Notes: generated from the letters alone by a model not told the origin. A DNA stretch of 64,000 bases from Oncomelania hupensis (GCA_036898135.1 CM072511.1:46581675-46645674), one strand, 5' to 3'. Numbered from the stretch's first letter, positions 22,587 through 34,301 are shown. Made by a program: numbers and translations.

Positions 22587-22886
22587 GGGTGTCGGATAGT
22601 GCAGTGGTTGGAGCACTCGCTACTGTGTCGAAAGTGAAGCACCGTCCGGTGCGGTTAGCACTTGGATGGGTGACCGCTAAGGTGTGAAGCGACAAACAAC
22701 AACGCCCCCAGTTGACTCAACTGTGATTGAGTACCTACTCTCTTGAGGGTGGGGAAGGTAAAGCAGCGAGGGAGAGAGTTGGGCATCACCCTCATTACGC
22801 TGGCCCAAGATAAGTGTGATCTCCAACATCACGCTCCCCTACGGCCACAAGGCTATGGGACTACCTTTACCTTTACCTTTTACATA
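22587..22886 (+). mobile_element. SINE with tRNA-like head and 5S rRNA-like segment
   Basis: GATAGTGCAGTGGTTGGAGCACT resembles a tRNA A box and D arm. It is followed not by a tRNA B box but by GAAGCACCGTC and GGTTAGCACTTGGATGGGTG, which match the internal promoter of 5S rRNA (A box and C box with the TTGGATGGG core). The element ends in CTTTAC repeats (ACCTTTACCTTTACC). Composite tRNA/5S SINE heads are known in animals, including molluscs. The body between head and tail is unassigned and no TSD was found. Confidence 0.75.
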
Positions 22887-22967
22887 GCAAGCCATTTAAA
22901 TGTATTATTTCCAGACACCCATACACATAGCCGAAAAAATAAACAGTTCTAAAAATGTTAATTTTTC

Positions 22968-23047
22968 CTTGGCGGTGTTGTGACTCGGCTATATCCTAAT
23001 GACGCAACAGGAAAACTTGGAATGACAGGCCACTATTCAATTCAATT
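22968..23047 (+). repeat. dispersed repeat R, copy 1, left part
   Basis: GGTGTTGTGACTCGGCTATATCCTAATGA matches 40863-40940, the start of copy 2. The copy is then interrupted by about 670 bases and resumes at 23716. Confidence 0.65.
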
Positions 23048-23142
23048 TCAATTCAATTCAACAAATCTGTATTACCTCTTACAAGGAATTATGACAGGCA
23101 CTTGATCACTAAAATAAAACAAATAATAATGGAAATAAAAAT
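23048..23142 (-). other. probable retroposon tail inserted in repeat R
   Basis: CAATTCAATTTCAATTCAATTCAAC followed by A/T-rich sequence looks like the pentamer tail and 3' untranslated end of a minus-strand retroposon that split repeat R. The rest, up to about 23715, is unassigned apart from the next entry. Confidence 0.4.
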
Positions 23143-23153
23143 AAAAATGCAAG

Positions 23154-23192
23154 TTGATTGATTGATTGATTGATTGATTGTTGCTTTAGGTA
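23154..23192 (-). mobile_element. retroposon Rp1, copy E: 39-bp tail-only insertion
   Basis: On the minus strand the 39 bases read ACCTAAAGCAACAAT followed by CAAT repeats. This matches the last 15 bases and tail of copies C and D. They are flanked by perfect 11-bp duplications AAAAATGCAAG (23143-23153 and 23193-23203). This looks like target-primed insertion that stopped almost at once. Confidence 0.8.
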
Positions 23193-23715
23193 AAAAATGC
23201 AAGTAAAAAATTACACATAGTATAAAGTAATATTTGTTTAAAATCTTTACAACATGTAGGATACGATTATATATGGACAAACAAATACACACCCACACTA
23301 TTAATTTATGTAGTAAATTATGTAATAAAAAATGTAAAACAAATTCTCACAGAAGAGGCTATTCCCTCCAATCACAAATACAGTTATCACAGGGAGCCAT
23401 TACAAAAAAAAAGGTTTACGTGCAAGATATCACAGTCCCATACAATAATTAATGAAATTAAAGTTAAACTGTACTAACAACCAACACATTTAATATTTAT
23501 TTTAAAAACGATACATACGTCTATATACACATGTAACTTAATTTCGCGTTCCCACTCTCCCTCCCTCCCCTCCTTCCGCTTCATCAAACCACACATGCAC
23601 AACCGCACGCACCCTTACACACTGTAGAACCGATTACAACAAGCAAGAGGAAGAGGAAGGAGCCCCAAGCAGAGCCATCATCACTATTAGAACTATCTGC
23701 AAGAAAACAAAATTA

Positions 23716-24255
23716 TCCACATCGGCTCAGCCAATTTTTTGATACAGCGCAACACGCGTTTTGAAGATGATAAAGCGCAATGACCTTCACTTTGAGAAAT
23801 TAAAATTAAATATGTTTTAACATGCTTAGCAGTAGATGAAGTATCTACCAAGTACAACGGATGAATTTCGGTTCAGCTGTTCTCGAGCGAAGGCCAACAG
23901 TGAGTTTTGGAAAAAAAAAACGAAGTGAATTTTGGAGCGACGGACTGACCGACTGACCGACTGACCGACAACCGGACTGCTCTTTAAACATGGTCCATGA
24001 TTTGAAGTACTGGTATACCAAAGCTCATCCAAATCGCTTTAGCCGTTTTTGACATATTGCAACAAAACGAGTCCAGTGACCTTGACCTTTGCGGTGGAGT
24101 AAATATGATGGCACGGGAGGCCGGCCACCGACCTTGGTAATTATGATATGACGTTTGTTTAAAATCTGTTCAGTGGTTTTTGAAATATGGCTTCCAACGG
24201 ATGAACCAACTGACCGATCGACCGACCGACCGACATTTGGCTCGTTCTGATTCCT
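23716..24255 (+). repeat. dispersed repeat R, copy 1, right part
   Basis: Aligns with 40965-41510. Shared are CGGCT.AGCCAA, GATACAGCGC, the GACCGACAACCGGACTGC block, ATGGTCCATGAT, GGTATACCAAA, TGACCTTGACCTTTGCG, and a closing GACCGACAT...CTCGTTCTGATTCC. GACC-type units are expanded at 23940-23975 and 24205-24235. There is no open frame; the class is unknown. Confidence 0.8.
24077..24091 (-). other. nuclear-receptor-like motif in repeat R, copy 1
   Basis: The minus strand reads CAAAGGTCAAGGTCA: two AGGTCA half-sites, the second within TCAAGGTCA, the extended half-site bound by ERR and NR5A receptors. The same 15-mer is kept in copy 2 at 41326-41340 although the rest has diverged. Binding is inference. 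Confidence 0.5.
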
Positions 24256-25116
24256 CCCGATTATTTCAAAGTATTTCTAGATTGGAAATACAAAAATGTT
24301 GAGGATCAAGAGCAAGAACGTTCACCGTTGCGTAAACTAAGCCAGAATCCAATCCACGCTTTTATCAATCAATGTCATGAACATTACTGGAAACATAATA
24401 GTGAGCCGGATATGTCAAGTCATTGCGTACTGCCGTCGCGTAATATTATCATTTAATGCACGGGTTTTCGTGTTGATACCACTCTCTCCTGATTTCCTCC
24501 TTTCAAGTTTAAATCTGCATGAAGCTGAAAGGTTTAAATAGCATTTCAACATAGTTCTGTATGCCGATTATGAATTAATATTCCTGAAAATTTCTAAAGA
24601 CTTTCACACTCATTGCCTCACCAGTGGGTACTCAAGTGTGTGCTACTTCACGAGAAACAACCACCCCAAAAATCTAACACATAAAACACCAGAGGGAACA
24701 GTTACCACAATTTGACTCACACAAAACAACCTCACCTATTTATTTATATCACTAATGAACCCAACTGTACCCACATTCACACTTAACTATAATGAAAAAC
24801 AAAACTAGTTAACAAACAATAAGAACTGATTGAGATAATAGTTTTCCTTAGAGTCTTTCTTGCAACAGCCTAAATAAGATGACAGGTGGCTGTAGAATAG
24901 TAAATGATTTAACTAATTTGTACTAAGTATTAATTACACACAAAGGCTTAATAATATTTTCAACAGTAATAATAACATTTCTTGAGGGCTACAAATTAAA
25001 TAGACTCTAGTTGACAATAGAAAATGCCACTCCAACCAAGTATACATAATTTCTTGAAAAAGATAAAAAATAAAGTTGTCCTATTTTATCTTTTATCACA
25101 TGTGGCTTTATACAAC
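24256..25116. other. unassigned A/T-rich DNA
   Basis: No gene or named repeat recognised. Confidence 0.6.
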
Positions 25117-25128
25117 CGGCAACTGACA
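25117..25128. repeat. target-site duplication, left, of retroposon copy C
   Basis: CGGCAACTGACA recurs exactly at 25832-25843. Confidence 0.92.
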
Positions 25129-25831
25129 TGATTGATTGATTGATTGTTGCTTTAGGTCCAGCGGACTCTTCCGAGCGAAATCAGGACCGGACAACCCCCG
25201 ATCCGCATAAAAGATCTGCTGAAACAACCCTAGTGGGAAAATTGAATGCCCTCCACCGGCCAGTCACTTTACAATAAAGACATCCCACGCAGGGGACGGC
25301 TGAGGCTTTACCCCAACTACTCGAACCCCCGGTTACAAAAACAAAATAGAATATAAACATCATTATAAATTATCAACAAAAAATATACATATAAAATGCC
25401 TAAATTGCTAAATAATAACATCATAGGAAGCCCTAGTGACCACCCGGCAGAAAGCGTCCAACACTCCCAAGCTGATCCAACAGACCTCATACACAAACAA
25501 GGAGTCTTGTCCAGGAAGAGTTTTCAAGAAAAAATGTAGGTCATTGATCTAGCGAAGAAGAAGATAGTATAGCAGAGTGATAGGACAGAGCAGGAATGGG
25601 AAAGAGTAAATGAGGAAGACAGCGACAGTGGGAATTTAAAGCACTAAATTTCCAGAAAGTGGTGATACTATTTATACTGAAACCCCCGGCACCCCAACGG
25701 GGGTACTGTTGCCGCAGTGAATTGGTCATGCCTACAAAGTCAAGACAGGTTTTTAACTGGGGCTTTCACTTTTCCCTTTATAAGTTAGAACAATCTACAG
25801 TGGCAAGATTGCTCGTGACCCCAAGGGGGGT
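25129..25831 (-). mobile_element. retroposon Rp1, copy C (longest)
   Basis: A 703-bp copy between perfect 12-bp duplications. The tail is (CAAT)n, then ACCTAAAGCAACAAT (minus strand). It carries all blocks of copies A and D. It extends about 125 bases further at the 5' side and there starts with CCCCCCTTGGGGTCACG, a motif much like the CCCCCGTTGGGGTGCC motif where copies A, B and D begin. So it either shows the true full length or has a duplicated head. Confidence 0.88.
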
Positions 25832-25843
25832 CGGCAACTGACA
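25832..25843. repeat. target-site duplication, right, of retroposon copy C
   Basis: Exact repeat of 25117-25128. Confidence 0.92.
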
Positions 25844-26149
25844 ATCTTTAAAGTTCATTTTTGAGCAATTTTATTAGGGAACAATATACAACTTTTTTGT
25901 TATGGACTTCAAAGTTAAGAGTCTCGCTGGATGGCAGTCAGCAACAAGCATGGTTCCCCCAAGCGCTCAGGTCCGTTAAATCACCAGGTTGTTCATAGGC
26001 TCCCAGTGGTTTCCGTCAAAGCCATGCCACGTCACACTCCAAGGTGGAGACATACACAAGAGTAGATTCTTGCATTATTAATCAACCAACATATGAAAAA
26101 TACTCACATACTCTTCTGCATCCCAGTGCGCGTTATTACCATTCTACGC

Positions 26150-26400
26150 TTTACAAATTATCACGATCATTCATAAATTACCTCCCTTTATCATAATTGA
26201 AAAGAATGAACTTCTGAAATTATTTCCCTTTATTGGAAACAATTGTTATTTATGAATGACCTCCCTTTTACAACCATTGAAAACAATTGATCATGCATAA
26301 ATTACTTCTCTTCACGAATATTGAAAAATAATTACCAAATATAAATTATTTCCTTATACATACAAAAGCATGCTTCCTTAACTAATATTTCCTTTTATTC
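26150..26400. repeat. degenerate tandem repeat, unit about 40-60 bp
   Basis: Four to five units of the type CATAAATTACCTCCCTTTA followed by ATTGAAAACAATTGA, much diverged and of uneven length. Confidence 0.5.
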
Positions 26401-27894
26401 AGAACATAAAATATATAAATGTTTATACAAATATGCTTGCACTCGAGCAATATGGCCACTGAGGGGCTGCCTGCAATTACTTACGCTAGCAATGCTTTCC
26501 TCGGACACGACGACACAACACAAAACAAAGACGACACAGGTCTGAGTGGATCACAGAAGTGTGCATGCAGCTCTCCTCTTCCAACAGGACATCAGCCCCA
26601 GGACCGTCACAGCAGGACGATACAACGCTTGAGATAGGCGGCAAATAGTACAAAACTACAGCCCGCACAAAATCCCCCCTTCAAAAACAAAAAGCTGGCA
26701 CTTGAGTACTTCTCTTTTCTAAATTTCTCTCTGCAACTGCGCTGCGACTCCTCGAATTAGCTGCGTACAGCAGTTTTATTTGCTCGTACTCCTAAGTTTA
26801 TTGCGCATATCGGTCACTGCAAAAACTTTGCACTGCACGTGAAAATACACGCTTGCCCTCATATCTATATAACGGCAGTCTTGACCAGTTTAGGGTGACG
26901 AAGCAAAACTAACAAATAAAGCACGTGTTGAAATTACATTGTTTGCAAACTTAGCAATAACCTTTACATTAATTTATTTTCTCTCCGTAACCTTCCATCC
27001 TCTATAACAGACTTAGAAACTCTAATTATCGCAGGTTTAAAAAACTGAGACGTGACAAAGACGTTATTATATATAATTTTTGAAGACAGCTTGCATGATT
27101 TTGTTTGTTTTTGAATTCCTTTTCGTACTGACACGTGAGGTGTTATTTTATATTATGATCACATCATCATATACGATCAAAGGCCATAATTATATTCTAG
27201 ATACTTGATACTCCAGAATCACGTTTTCACCCTGCGATGGTTTGTGCATGAAATCGTGATGTTTCCTGTTTTGAAAAGAGGGTCTGTGTGATTAAACTTG
27301 TGTTTTATTGATTTGTACCCAGGTAACTCAAGGGAACCTATGAAACGTGTACCGAGGTAACATAATTGATGATATAATATCTTTATGCAATATGGGATAA
27401 CGAATTTTGTGCGTTAAATTTTGCCTTTGGGCCAGTGTAAATTTAATCGTTGATTTTATTCATACAAGACGTCTTTGCTAATTCATCTTCTCCTTATAAG
27501 CGAAGGTCGAATTAGTGCAATAATTATATCGTTCACGCTTGATGTGTGAATCATTTTGTGTAGGAACGGTCCAGCATTCCGCGACGCGCGAGTTCGTAGA
27601 GACATTGTTGGATGCTTACAACATGCAGACTACACGAACAATATGTATTTATATGACGGCTTTTGAGCTAGAAGGGTACTGCAGAAGGTCAGTTCATTTT
27701 GGTAAAGACTGCTGTTGAAAGAAAGGAAAACAAATTGCCATTTGATATGCACTTCGGCATTGTGTGTTCGGCGGTTAATCTTTCATTAGTATTACAGTAT
27801 AATGTCCACATGTATGTTTGTGACAAAAATCCCTACTCACAAGTAGCTAGAGATCTGCAGAACAGCCATTACTGCTAGAGCCTTAAGGTGAATA
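26401..27894. other. unassigned DNA
   Basis: No gene recognised. The 26450-26900 part is richer in G/C and has a CTATATAACG TATA-like box near 26868, so an old LTR or promoter is possible but not shown. Confidence 0.45.
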
Positions 27895-28145
27895 CTATGT
27901 GTAACCCCCGCTGTTCAATTCCGACACCCTGTGACAAAAACATTCTGCAAGGAACCGTAAATGATGGTAGACGCTGCGGAAGAAGGAAAAAGAGCTGGGC
28001 AGATGATGTCAAACAAAACATGGACAGTGCTAGGAAGCTTATCACGCCTCTTGACAACAGCTGCTGACAAACCAAAGTGACAAAACTGCTCCGCATCAGC
28101 AACGCTCCTATCTCCCCAACGACCTAACAGGTTGCGGGACTAGAA
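27895..28145 (+). pseudogene. LINE family 2 relic, C-terminal end
   Basis: The plus frame contains NILQGTVNDGRR, GRRKKSWADDVKQ and later an end resembling a SP-QRP-R-R terminus at 28110-28140. This is the usual C-terminal signature of endonuclease-type LINEs. It is similar to but clearly different from family 1. It has in-frame stops and no GGATA tail. Confidence 0.7.
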
Positions 28146-28591
28146 GAAGACGGATTTTTTTTCTCAAGCCCTCATGGACATCTTTACGAAAGTAACTGCC
28201 CGCGACATGCCGGTGGCCAAATTGCTGTCGCAGTCTCCACCCTAACCGTCGTTGTTATCCATTAGATTTAGATTGGATTTTAGAGTTGGATTCGGGACTT
28301 TGAACAATATCCGTCGCACATGAAGCGAGTGGAAAGGTAGGAAGGGGGTGGAGGGGCATTCTTTCATTTGTATGTAACAAACATGGCTTAGCTGGTACTT
28401 CTCATTTGTATGCTGAGACGTGTGACCATACCTAACATTATGGTGAAAGTGACACAGTCATGCATCACAGCGTAATAATAATCTATAATGAACATCCTCA
28501 CACTCCAGTGACCGTCTTTTCCCGCAAATATTGCATTCTGTAATTATTGCCTGTGGCGTGGGTTGCTGCTGCTACTGCTGCTGCTGCAATC

Positions 28592-28625
<34 letters not shown>

Positions 28626-29052
28626 TGTGGAGGAGAGGGGGGAGGGGGCACTTAGGCCACTTGTGCGACTATTCCACGCCTTTTCCCCATTGTATCTTGT
28701 TGTGGTCGGCTTCATACGTTTTGTGCACAATAAAACTGGGATTGCCATTTACTATCGATGAAGCATGCATCATTGACAGACGTAATAAAACCATATATTT
28801 TAATCCATCCCGGGGGCATTTTACCTATGTGCGATTCGCTATAACATTTTGTGCGATGTAAAATCGATTTGTGTACGATATTAAGCTTAGTCGATGTGTT
28901 AATAGTTAAGCCTGTGTTTCTGTATGAATCAATTTCGAACTTTGTGTTTAGTTCATTAGTAATGGATGTACTGTATGTTGTGGGGGAATTCTGAGAGGAG
29001 GGGGAAGATTGAGCACATTCCTCCTCCTGCTCCTCCTCCGTCTTCTCTTCCT

Positions 29053-29083
<31 letters not shown>

Positions 29084-29387
29084 AGCAGGGTGATATTACC
29101 ACCAACACTGACTCTACCACTCTCAGCTTTAACAAAGAAACATTGGTCAGGGCGCATACCCACTATAGATTCAAGATTTTATTTCCCAAATGCTAGCACT
29201 ACTCCAGTCCCTACGTTGTAGCGAGACGCAACCTGCTTGTCGTTTTTAGTTCCCGAGTGAAGCTGGAAAACTATTTTTTGTTTTGTTTTGTTTGTTTGTT
29301 TGTTTGTTTTCCTTAACCACATTGACTAATGAGAGTAACAATAAATGTATTAATACAAGATATGCAATGCACAATAAAAACCAGCTT
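28146..29387. other. unassigned DNA with small microsatellites
   Basis: GT tract at about 28590-28626. CTCCTC, CAT and CAG repeats occur at 29015-29090. GTTT units occur at 29278-29310. No gene. Confidence 0.55.
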
Positions 29388-29473
29388 GGACAGGGAAAGA
29401 TGGAGTATGCTGGTTAAACGATCATCTGTTGTGCCCCTACGACCTTCGAGTTACGGGATAGGATAGGATAGGA
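29388..29473 (+). repeat. LINE family 1, 86-bp 3' end copy
   Basis: GGACAGGGAAAGATGGAGTATGC through CGAGTTACGGGATAGGATAGG: the very 3' end of family 1 with its GGATA tail. A severely 5'-truncated insertion. Confidence 0.85.
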
Positions 29474-29632
29474 TTGTTCCAGTGCACGCAGTAGGACTCG
29501 GGTTTGGCGAATTAAGCATTATCTCATTGCTTGTGGATCATTCACACATTTTTAACTCCGAGAGTTAAACATACAGGAACAATGATTTATTATAGTTGTA
29601 AAAGGCCCTTATTCGCTGCCTGACCCCGGTTG

Positions 29633-29656
29633 TGTGTGTGTGTGTGTGTGTGTGTG
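29633..29656. repeat. (GT)n tract
   Basis: Twelve GT units followed by a G-rich stretch (GGGGCGGAGGG...GGGGGGAGGGG). Confidence 0.9.
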
Positions 29657-29768
29657 GGGCGGAGGGTGGAGGGGGGAGGGGAGATTTGTTTTAAGGATGA
29701 GAAAAAATGTTTAATTGCTGTTTAGTCGCGAAATCACGGGGCAGTATTTTTGAGGGTGCTTGTCAGAA

Positions 29769-30050
29769 CACACACCCACACACACACACACCCACACACA
29801 CACACACACCCACACACACACACACACCCACACGCACACGCACACACTCACACACGTACACACACAACGCACAAATACACAAACACACAGCACGCCCGCA
29901 CAAGCGCACACATACACACACTCGCTCACTCGCACGCACGCACGCACGAGAGCATACGCTCACGAAAGCATGCACGCCCGCACGCACGCACGCACTCACA
30001 CACACACACACACATACATAAACATACACAAACACAGACGCACGCACAAA
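29769..30050. repeat. CA/CACG/CGCA microsatellite cluster
   Basis: About 280 bases of CA repeats with regularly spaced CCCA and CG variants. The long His/Thr-rich frames on both strands are artefacts. Confidence 0.95.
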
Positions 30051-30508
30051 CATCGTCTGGTCTACCGTTATTATCTCTACAGTGACTTAATGGAGATGAA
30101 TTGTCTTCGTAGACGGGTGACTTCAAGTATTATGATGGATTGTCATTTGGCATACAGTAAGTGGGAAATAACTCATCTAAATCCATTATTTTATGGGCCC
30201 TTCAGCTGGTAGGGTAGATTGTGTTGTTATGTTCAGATAGACGAGGTGTGGAATACATTCATAACGCTTATGTGTCTAAATCCGAAATGAACTATTAATG
30301 ACTTGAATATACGCGTTATTTGAATTTAAGCGGACTTGGGGGGTTGGAGGAGGAGGGTTTTTGTGTGTGTTGTTTTCTGGTATGTAGATGGACTCGGTCC
30401 ATTTTCCATCACTCTATCATTTGTCTTTCCACAGTCGGACTCAACGTTGTTTGCTGCTGCTTTGGTTGCTGTTATTGTGGTTCTTCTTCTTGCTCATAAT
30501 GATTTATG
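30051..30508. other. unassigned DNA
   Basis: Nothing recognisable. Confidence 0.55.
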
Positions 30509-30625
30509 TCAGCTGGGCGTCAGCGGCATGGGAAGAGTGGCGATTTTCTTAATGAGAGTATCAACGTTGTCTCTCCAGGACATGACACCAAATGTTTGAG
30601 CGGCACGCAACCGAATACCTTTAAT
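30509..30625 (-). repeat. purine-flanked repeat block, copy 1
   Basis: On the minus strand, GGTATTCGGTTGCGTG to the CATGCCGCTG region matches 34431-34540 over about 100 bases, including ACATTTGGTGTCAT/ACAATCGGTGTCAT and CCTGGAGAGAC. Both copies are preceded and followed by purine-rich microsatellite DNA. In the matching frame both copies read without stops and share a ...SWRD... segment, so an old coding origin is possible. The family is unknown to me. Confidence 0.7.
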
Positions 30626-30706
30626 TCTTTTTTCCCTCCTCATCGTGCTCCTCTTCCTTCTTCTTCTTCGTCTTCTCCTTTTCTCCTCCTCCTTCTTTTT
30701 CCCGAA

Positions 30707-30725
30707 CGGCACGCAACCGAACGCC
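30707..30725 (-). repeat. duplicated edge of the purine-flanked block
   Basis: CGGCACGCAACCGAACGCC here nearly repeats CGGCACGCAACCGAATACC at 30601-30619. The two lie on either side of a pyrimidine-rich stretch, as if this stretch had been inserted or expanded within the block edge. Confidence 0.6.
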
Positions 30726-30755
30726 TTTTCTTGTTCTTGCTCTTGCTCTTGTTCT

Positions 30756-30937
<182 letters not shown>

Positions 30938-31574
30938 TATCCACACAGAATATGTGTTCCGTTTTATGTGCACCGATTCCAGTCCGGTGATGCAGGCGTG
31001 AGTGCCTGTTTGTGTATGTGTGTGTGTTTATGTGGAGAGAGAGAGAGGGGGGGGAGATAAGAGACAGAGAGAGGGACAGAGAGAGGAAGAGGGAAATTAA
31101 TATAAACCTTACAACAATTTCTTAAAATACATCAAGGATTTGATTGAAACGCAGAACCTCTGTTTAAGGCACATTCCGTAGGTATCCAAGCAGGCATAGC
31201 ATCTGTAGTGTCTGAGTCCGTGCGCAGCTCTCTATATATAACTGTATAATTAAACTCCTTGGGACTGGCATTTTAGGGACAGCAAGGTCGTCCCAGGTAC
31301 TCTGAATTTTATATGGCATTTTCACCGAACAGATGTTAAGCCACGCGATTAGTAATTTTCGTATGCACTGCACCACAGACGTGAAGGTCAACTGTTTAAT
31401 AAATGAACCAACAATGCTCTTCAGCATGTCAGAAACTAGGCTCATAGAACTAATCACCTCAACCACATGCATGCCCAAAAACAAACAGTGCTGCAATATA
31501 TATCATAGAGAAAGAGTCCAATCCGGTTAACTTTGAAATAAACCTATTTAGAAAGGTCAGTACATAAGCTTGGA
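30938..31574. other. unassigned DNA
   Basis: Short GA-rich tract at 31036-31090. No gene recognised. Confidence 0.5.
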
Positions 31575-32177
31575 TACGACCGAGGTAAAAGCGCACTCGC
31601 TGCCTATAATATAGCGCCTTCTTACTTACGTGATCAACTTATGTCATTTCCTACAAAATACCATTCTGAAAACTACCGACTTCCAAAACCACGAATTGAC
31701 ATTTTTAAATCTAGCTTCTCTTTTAAAGGCCCCCTGTTATGGAACACTCTTTCTATAGAACTAAAACAATGCACATCGTTAAACAGCTTCAAGTACAAGA
31801 TTTACAACATATTTCTTAATAATTTCAAAAATTATACATTCTAGCATGCATCAATTGATTTTCCTCTTTCATTCCTCCCCCCCCCCTCCCTCTCTTCCCA
31901 CTCAGTCCGTCCAGCCTCTCTCTCTCTCTTTATTAAATTAAATGGTTCCAGTTAAATGTGTTATATTTAGTATTGTTAGTTTCCTTGTTACGAAGTTAGC
32001 TTGTTTATTCCTTTAATTTAAAATCAATGTTTGTCTTTGCATGAATGCGGATAAATGATTAAAGTAAATGTGTGAGTGATTGAAAGAAGGACTGATTATA
32101 AGATTAGCAAATTAATGCTAAAATCATTTTCTTCTTGTACTAAACTATTGAATCTGAATCTGAATCTGAATCTGTAT
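31575..32177 (+). pseudogene. LINE family 3 relic, C-terminus and 3' end
   Basis: The plus frame around 31606-31845 shows NIAPSYLRDQ, SFSFKGPLLWNTLS and SLNSFKYKIYN. This P-YL ... LWN-LP ... FK pattern closes the ORF2 of CR1/L2/Rex-type LINEs. The untranslated end runs to a TGAATC hexamer tail (32148-32173), also typical of that group. Upstream the frame is broken. A 5'-truncated dead copy. Confidence 0.8.
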
Positions 32178-33104
32178 ATTGATGGACCGGCTATTTATTT
32201 AAAATTCGGATTTTCATTTTCTACTACTCGAATATGCGTTGACCGATCAGTAAACTAAAATCTGTTATTTGCAGTTCCAGGGTTGTATTCAAAAGCTATT
32301 ACAGGTCTAAAGACTAACCTGTTTTTCTGTGTGCAATAACATTGTGTTTATTACATGTATTTGAAAGACGTGTCTCGTTATTTGTGATTGGCGCCACATT
32401 GTAATTTCTCAGTGAGATAATGCAGTTTTCGTATTCGTATTGCATTTTGTCACCTGGTGCAAGTGCCTGTGGCCCCGTCTTGCACAGGCAGGTAATATTA
32501 ACTGTACATGTAATATTGACAAAAGATCTAAGGCAAGTGCACTTCTTTTTTTCTTTACCGTCAAAAAATTGTTTTTAGGGAGTAAGAGGAAGTTGGCTAT
32601 AGCATGGAGACTTCTCCTGTTCCACTTTAAACAAATCCATGACATCAACTGATCAAGTGTACTGTCAAAGGGGAGTGGTTGTGTTTGGGCCAGTTTATAA
32701 ATAAGCCTGAAATTTGGCCCTCTTTCACTTGTTATAATACAGACAGGGAAATAAACAACCAGAGCTTTCAACTAAAATATATATCGTTGAAAAGCTCTTC
32801 AGTCTTTGATAGACCAAATTTTAGTGTGACGCGAATGATCGTGCACAAAGAGTCACTTATTCGCAGCCTACGCTTATTTCCCGCGTAATTTATTAGTTTT
32901 CCAAAGGAGTTAATATTATCAACCCAAATACAATTTACATTCTTTTTTTTATATTATTTTTAGTGCTATGCTAGACGTCTACGCACTGAGAAGATTTATT
33001 TCATCAACATCAAGCTATCCAACAAACTAAGAAATACGCGATTTAATAACATCTTTTTAAAAATCCAAATTATTGTTTTAAACAGACAATAGATACAAAC
33101 AGAG
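32178..33104. other. unassigned DNA
   Basis: No gene or repeat recognised. Confidence 0.55.
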
Positions 33105-33538
33105 GGAGGCACGGTGGCCTAATGGTAGAGCTTTGGCTTGCGGATCTGAAGGTCCCGGGTTCGAGCACAGGCCGGTGCATTGTGTTGTGTCCTTGGGAAA
33201 GACACTTTACTCCCGTTTCCTACTCCTTCGGATAAGAGTATCCGACACGGATATCAGAAGAGTATTCTAGACCGAGGTCTAGTCTGTGTCGCATACATTC
33301 CATCATAACGGACTTTAAAGATCCTGACGCTCATGTCCTAGACGGGTGAGTGTCGGTGACAAGAACCCACCCAGCATGCACCTAGGTCCTTCTCCCCCAT
33401 CCCTGGCTGTCCAGGATTGTGCTCAGTTGCCCGGGCGTCAGACTATGCGCCCAAAGGCTGCGGGTGGGCGTCTCGGGCGGCTTGAGTTAGATCCTGTATC
33501 GGCCAGCGCCTTGAGCAGCTCAAGAACGACAAAATAAT
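33105..33538 (+). mobile_element. tRNA-derived SINE with long body
   Basis: The head GGCACGGTGGCCTAATGG (A box) and GGTTCGAGC (B box) form a tRNA-like promoter. The body contains TGTGTCCTTGGGAAAGACAC, a block that resembles conserved central domains of invertebrate SINEs. The 3' end GAGTTAGATCCTGT...CAGCGCCTTGAGCAGCTC is shared with relics at 17165 and 52588. About 430 bp. No TSD was found, so it is probably old. Confidence 0.8.
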
Positions 33539-34301
33539 CTGGCTTGAGCTTTATGTACGGCAAACACATATAAGCTAAAAGAACTATCGATATTAGCAGC
33601 GTTGGCTAGCATGCTTACAACAATTTGGTGATGCCGAGATCATGTTTGCTAAACAACAACAACAAAACAAAGAAAATTAAACATGTCCAAAGTTCAAAGA
33701 ACTTAAAATGAATCTGAGTTTTTTTCCTTAAACTTTTACCCTACATAGTATGATCATGAAAGTATTTATTAATCCACATAATTGAGGCGATAGCTCTCGT
33801 TGTGCTTAAGAGGCGATTGAGATCTATGACAACGTCAGGAAGCCTCACTAGCACAGGGTCCTGTTATGCAGTGATTGAGCTTCACTTCAGACAACAGGCA
33901 CATCATTATTTCCCTTGGCTAATATACAGCAACGCATTTGGGTCACAGTCAGCTGCGTTCTTTTGTGGTTCGCCTATTTCTGTATTTCAAGGGAGATAAA
34001 CTATTTGCTGCTATACCAAAACGACCTTTAGAACGCTCGGTATCATGACATTTAGATTAAAACCTCGCAAATGTTAGACACACACACAAAAAGTATGAAT
34101 ATAATAGCAAATAGTCGTCTCTTACAGTGAAATAGACATTTTATAACGTGTTTTCTTTTTTTGTTCTCTCCTAAGTTGGATCTAGATGGCAGACTTGCTC
34201 CACAATATAAATTGCTCAAGAAGCAAAGCTAGAGCCGATTACTGCCCCACCACAGCCGCCAGTGATAAAAAAAGAAAGAAAGATAGAAGAAGAAGAAGAA
34301 A
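33539..34301. other. unassigned DNA
   Basis: No gene recognised. It ends in GAAA and GAA tracts leading into the next microsatellite. Confidence 0.5.

Noticed and set aside
24628..26709. GTACTCAAGTG and its reverse complement as ends of a 2-kb transposon
   Set aside because: An 11-base inverted match over 2 kb is expected by chance, the similarity does not extend, and no TSD was found.
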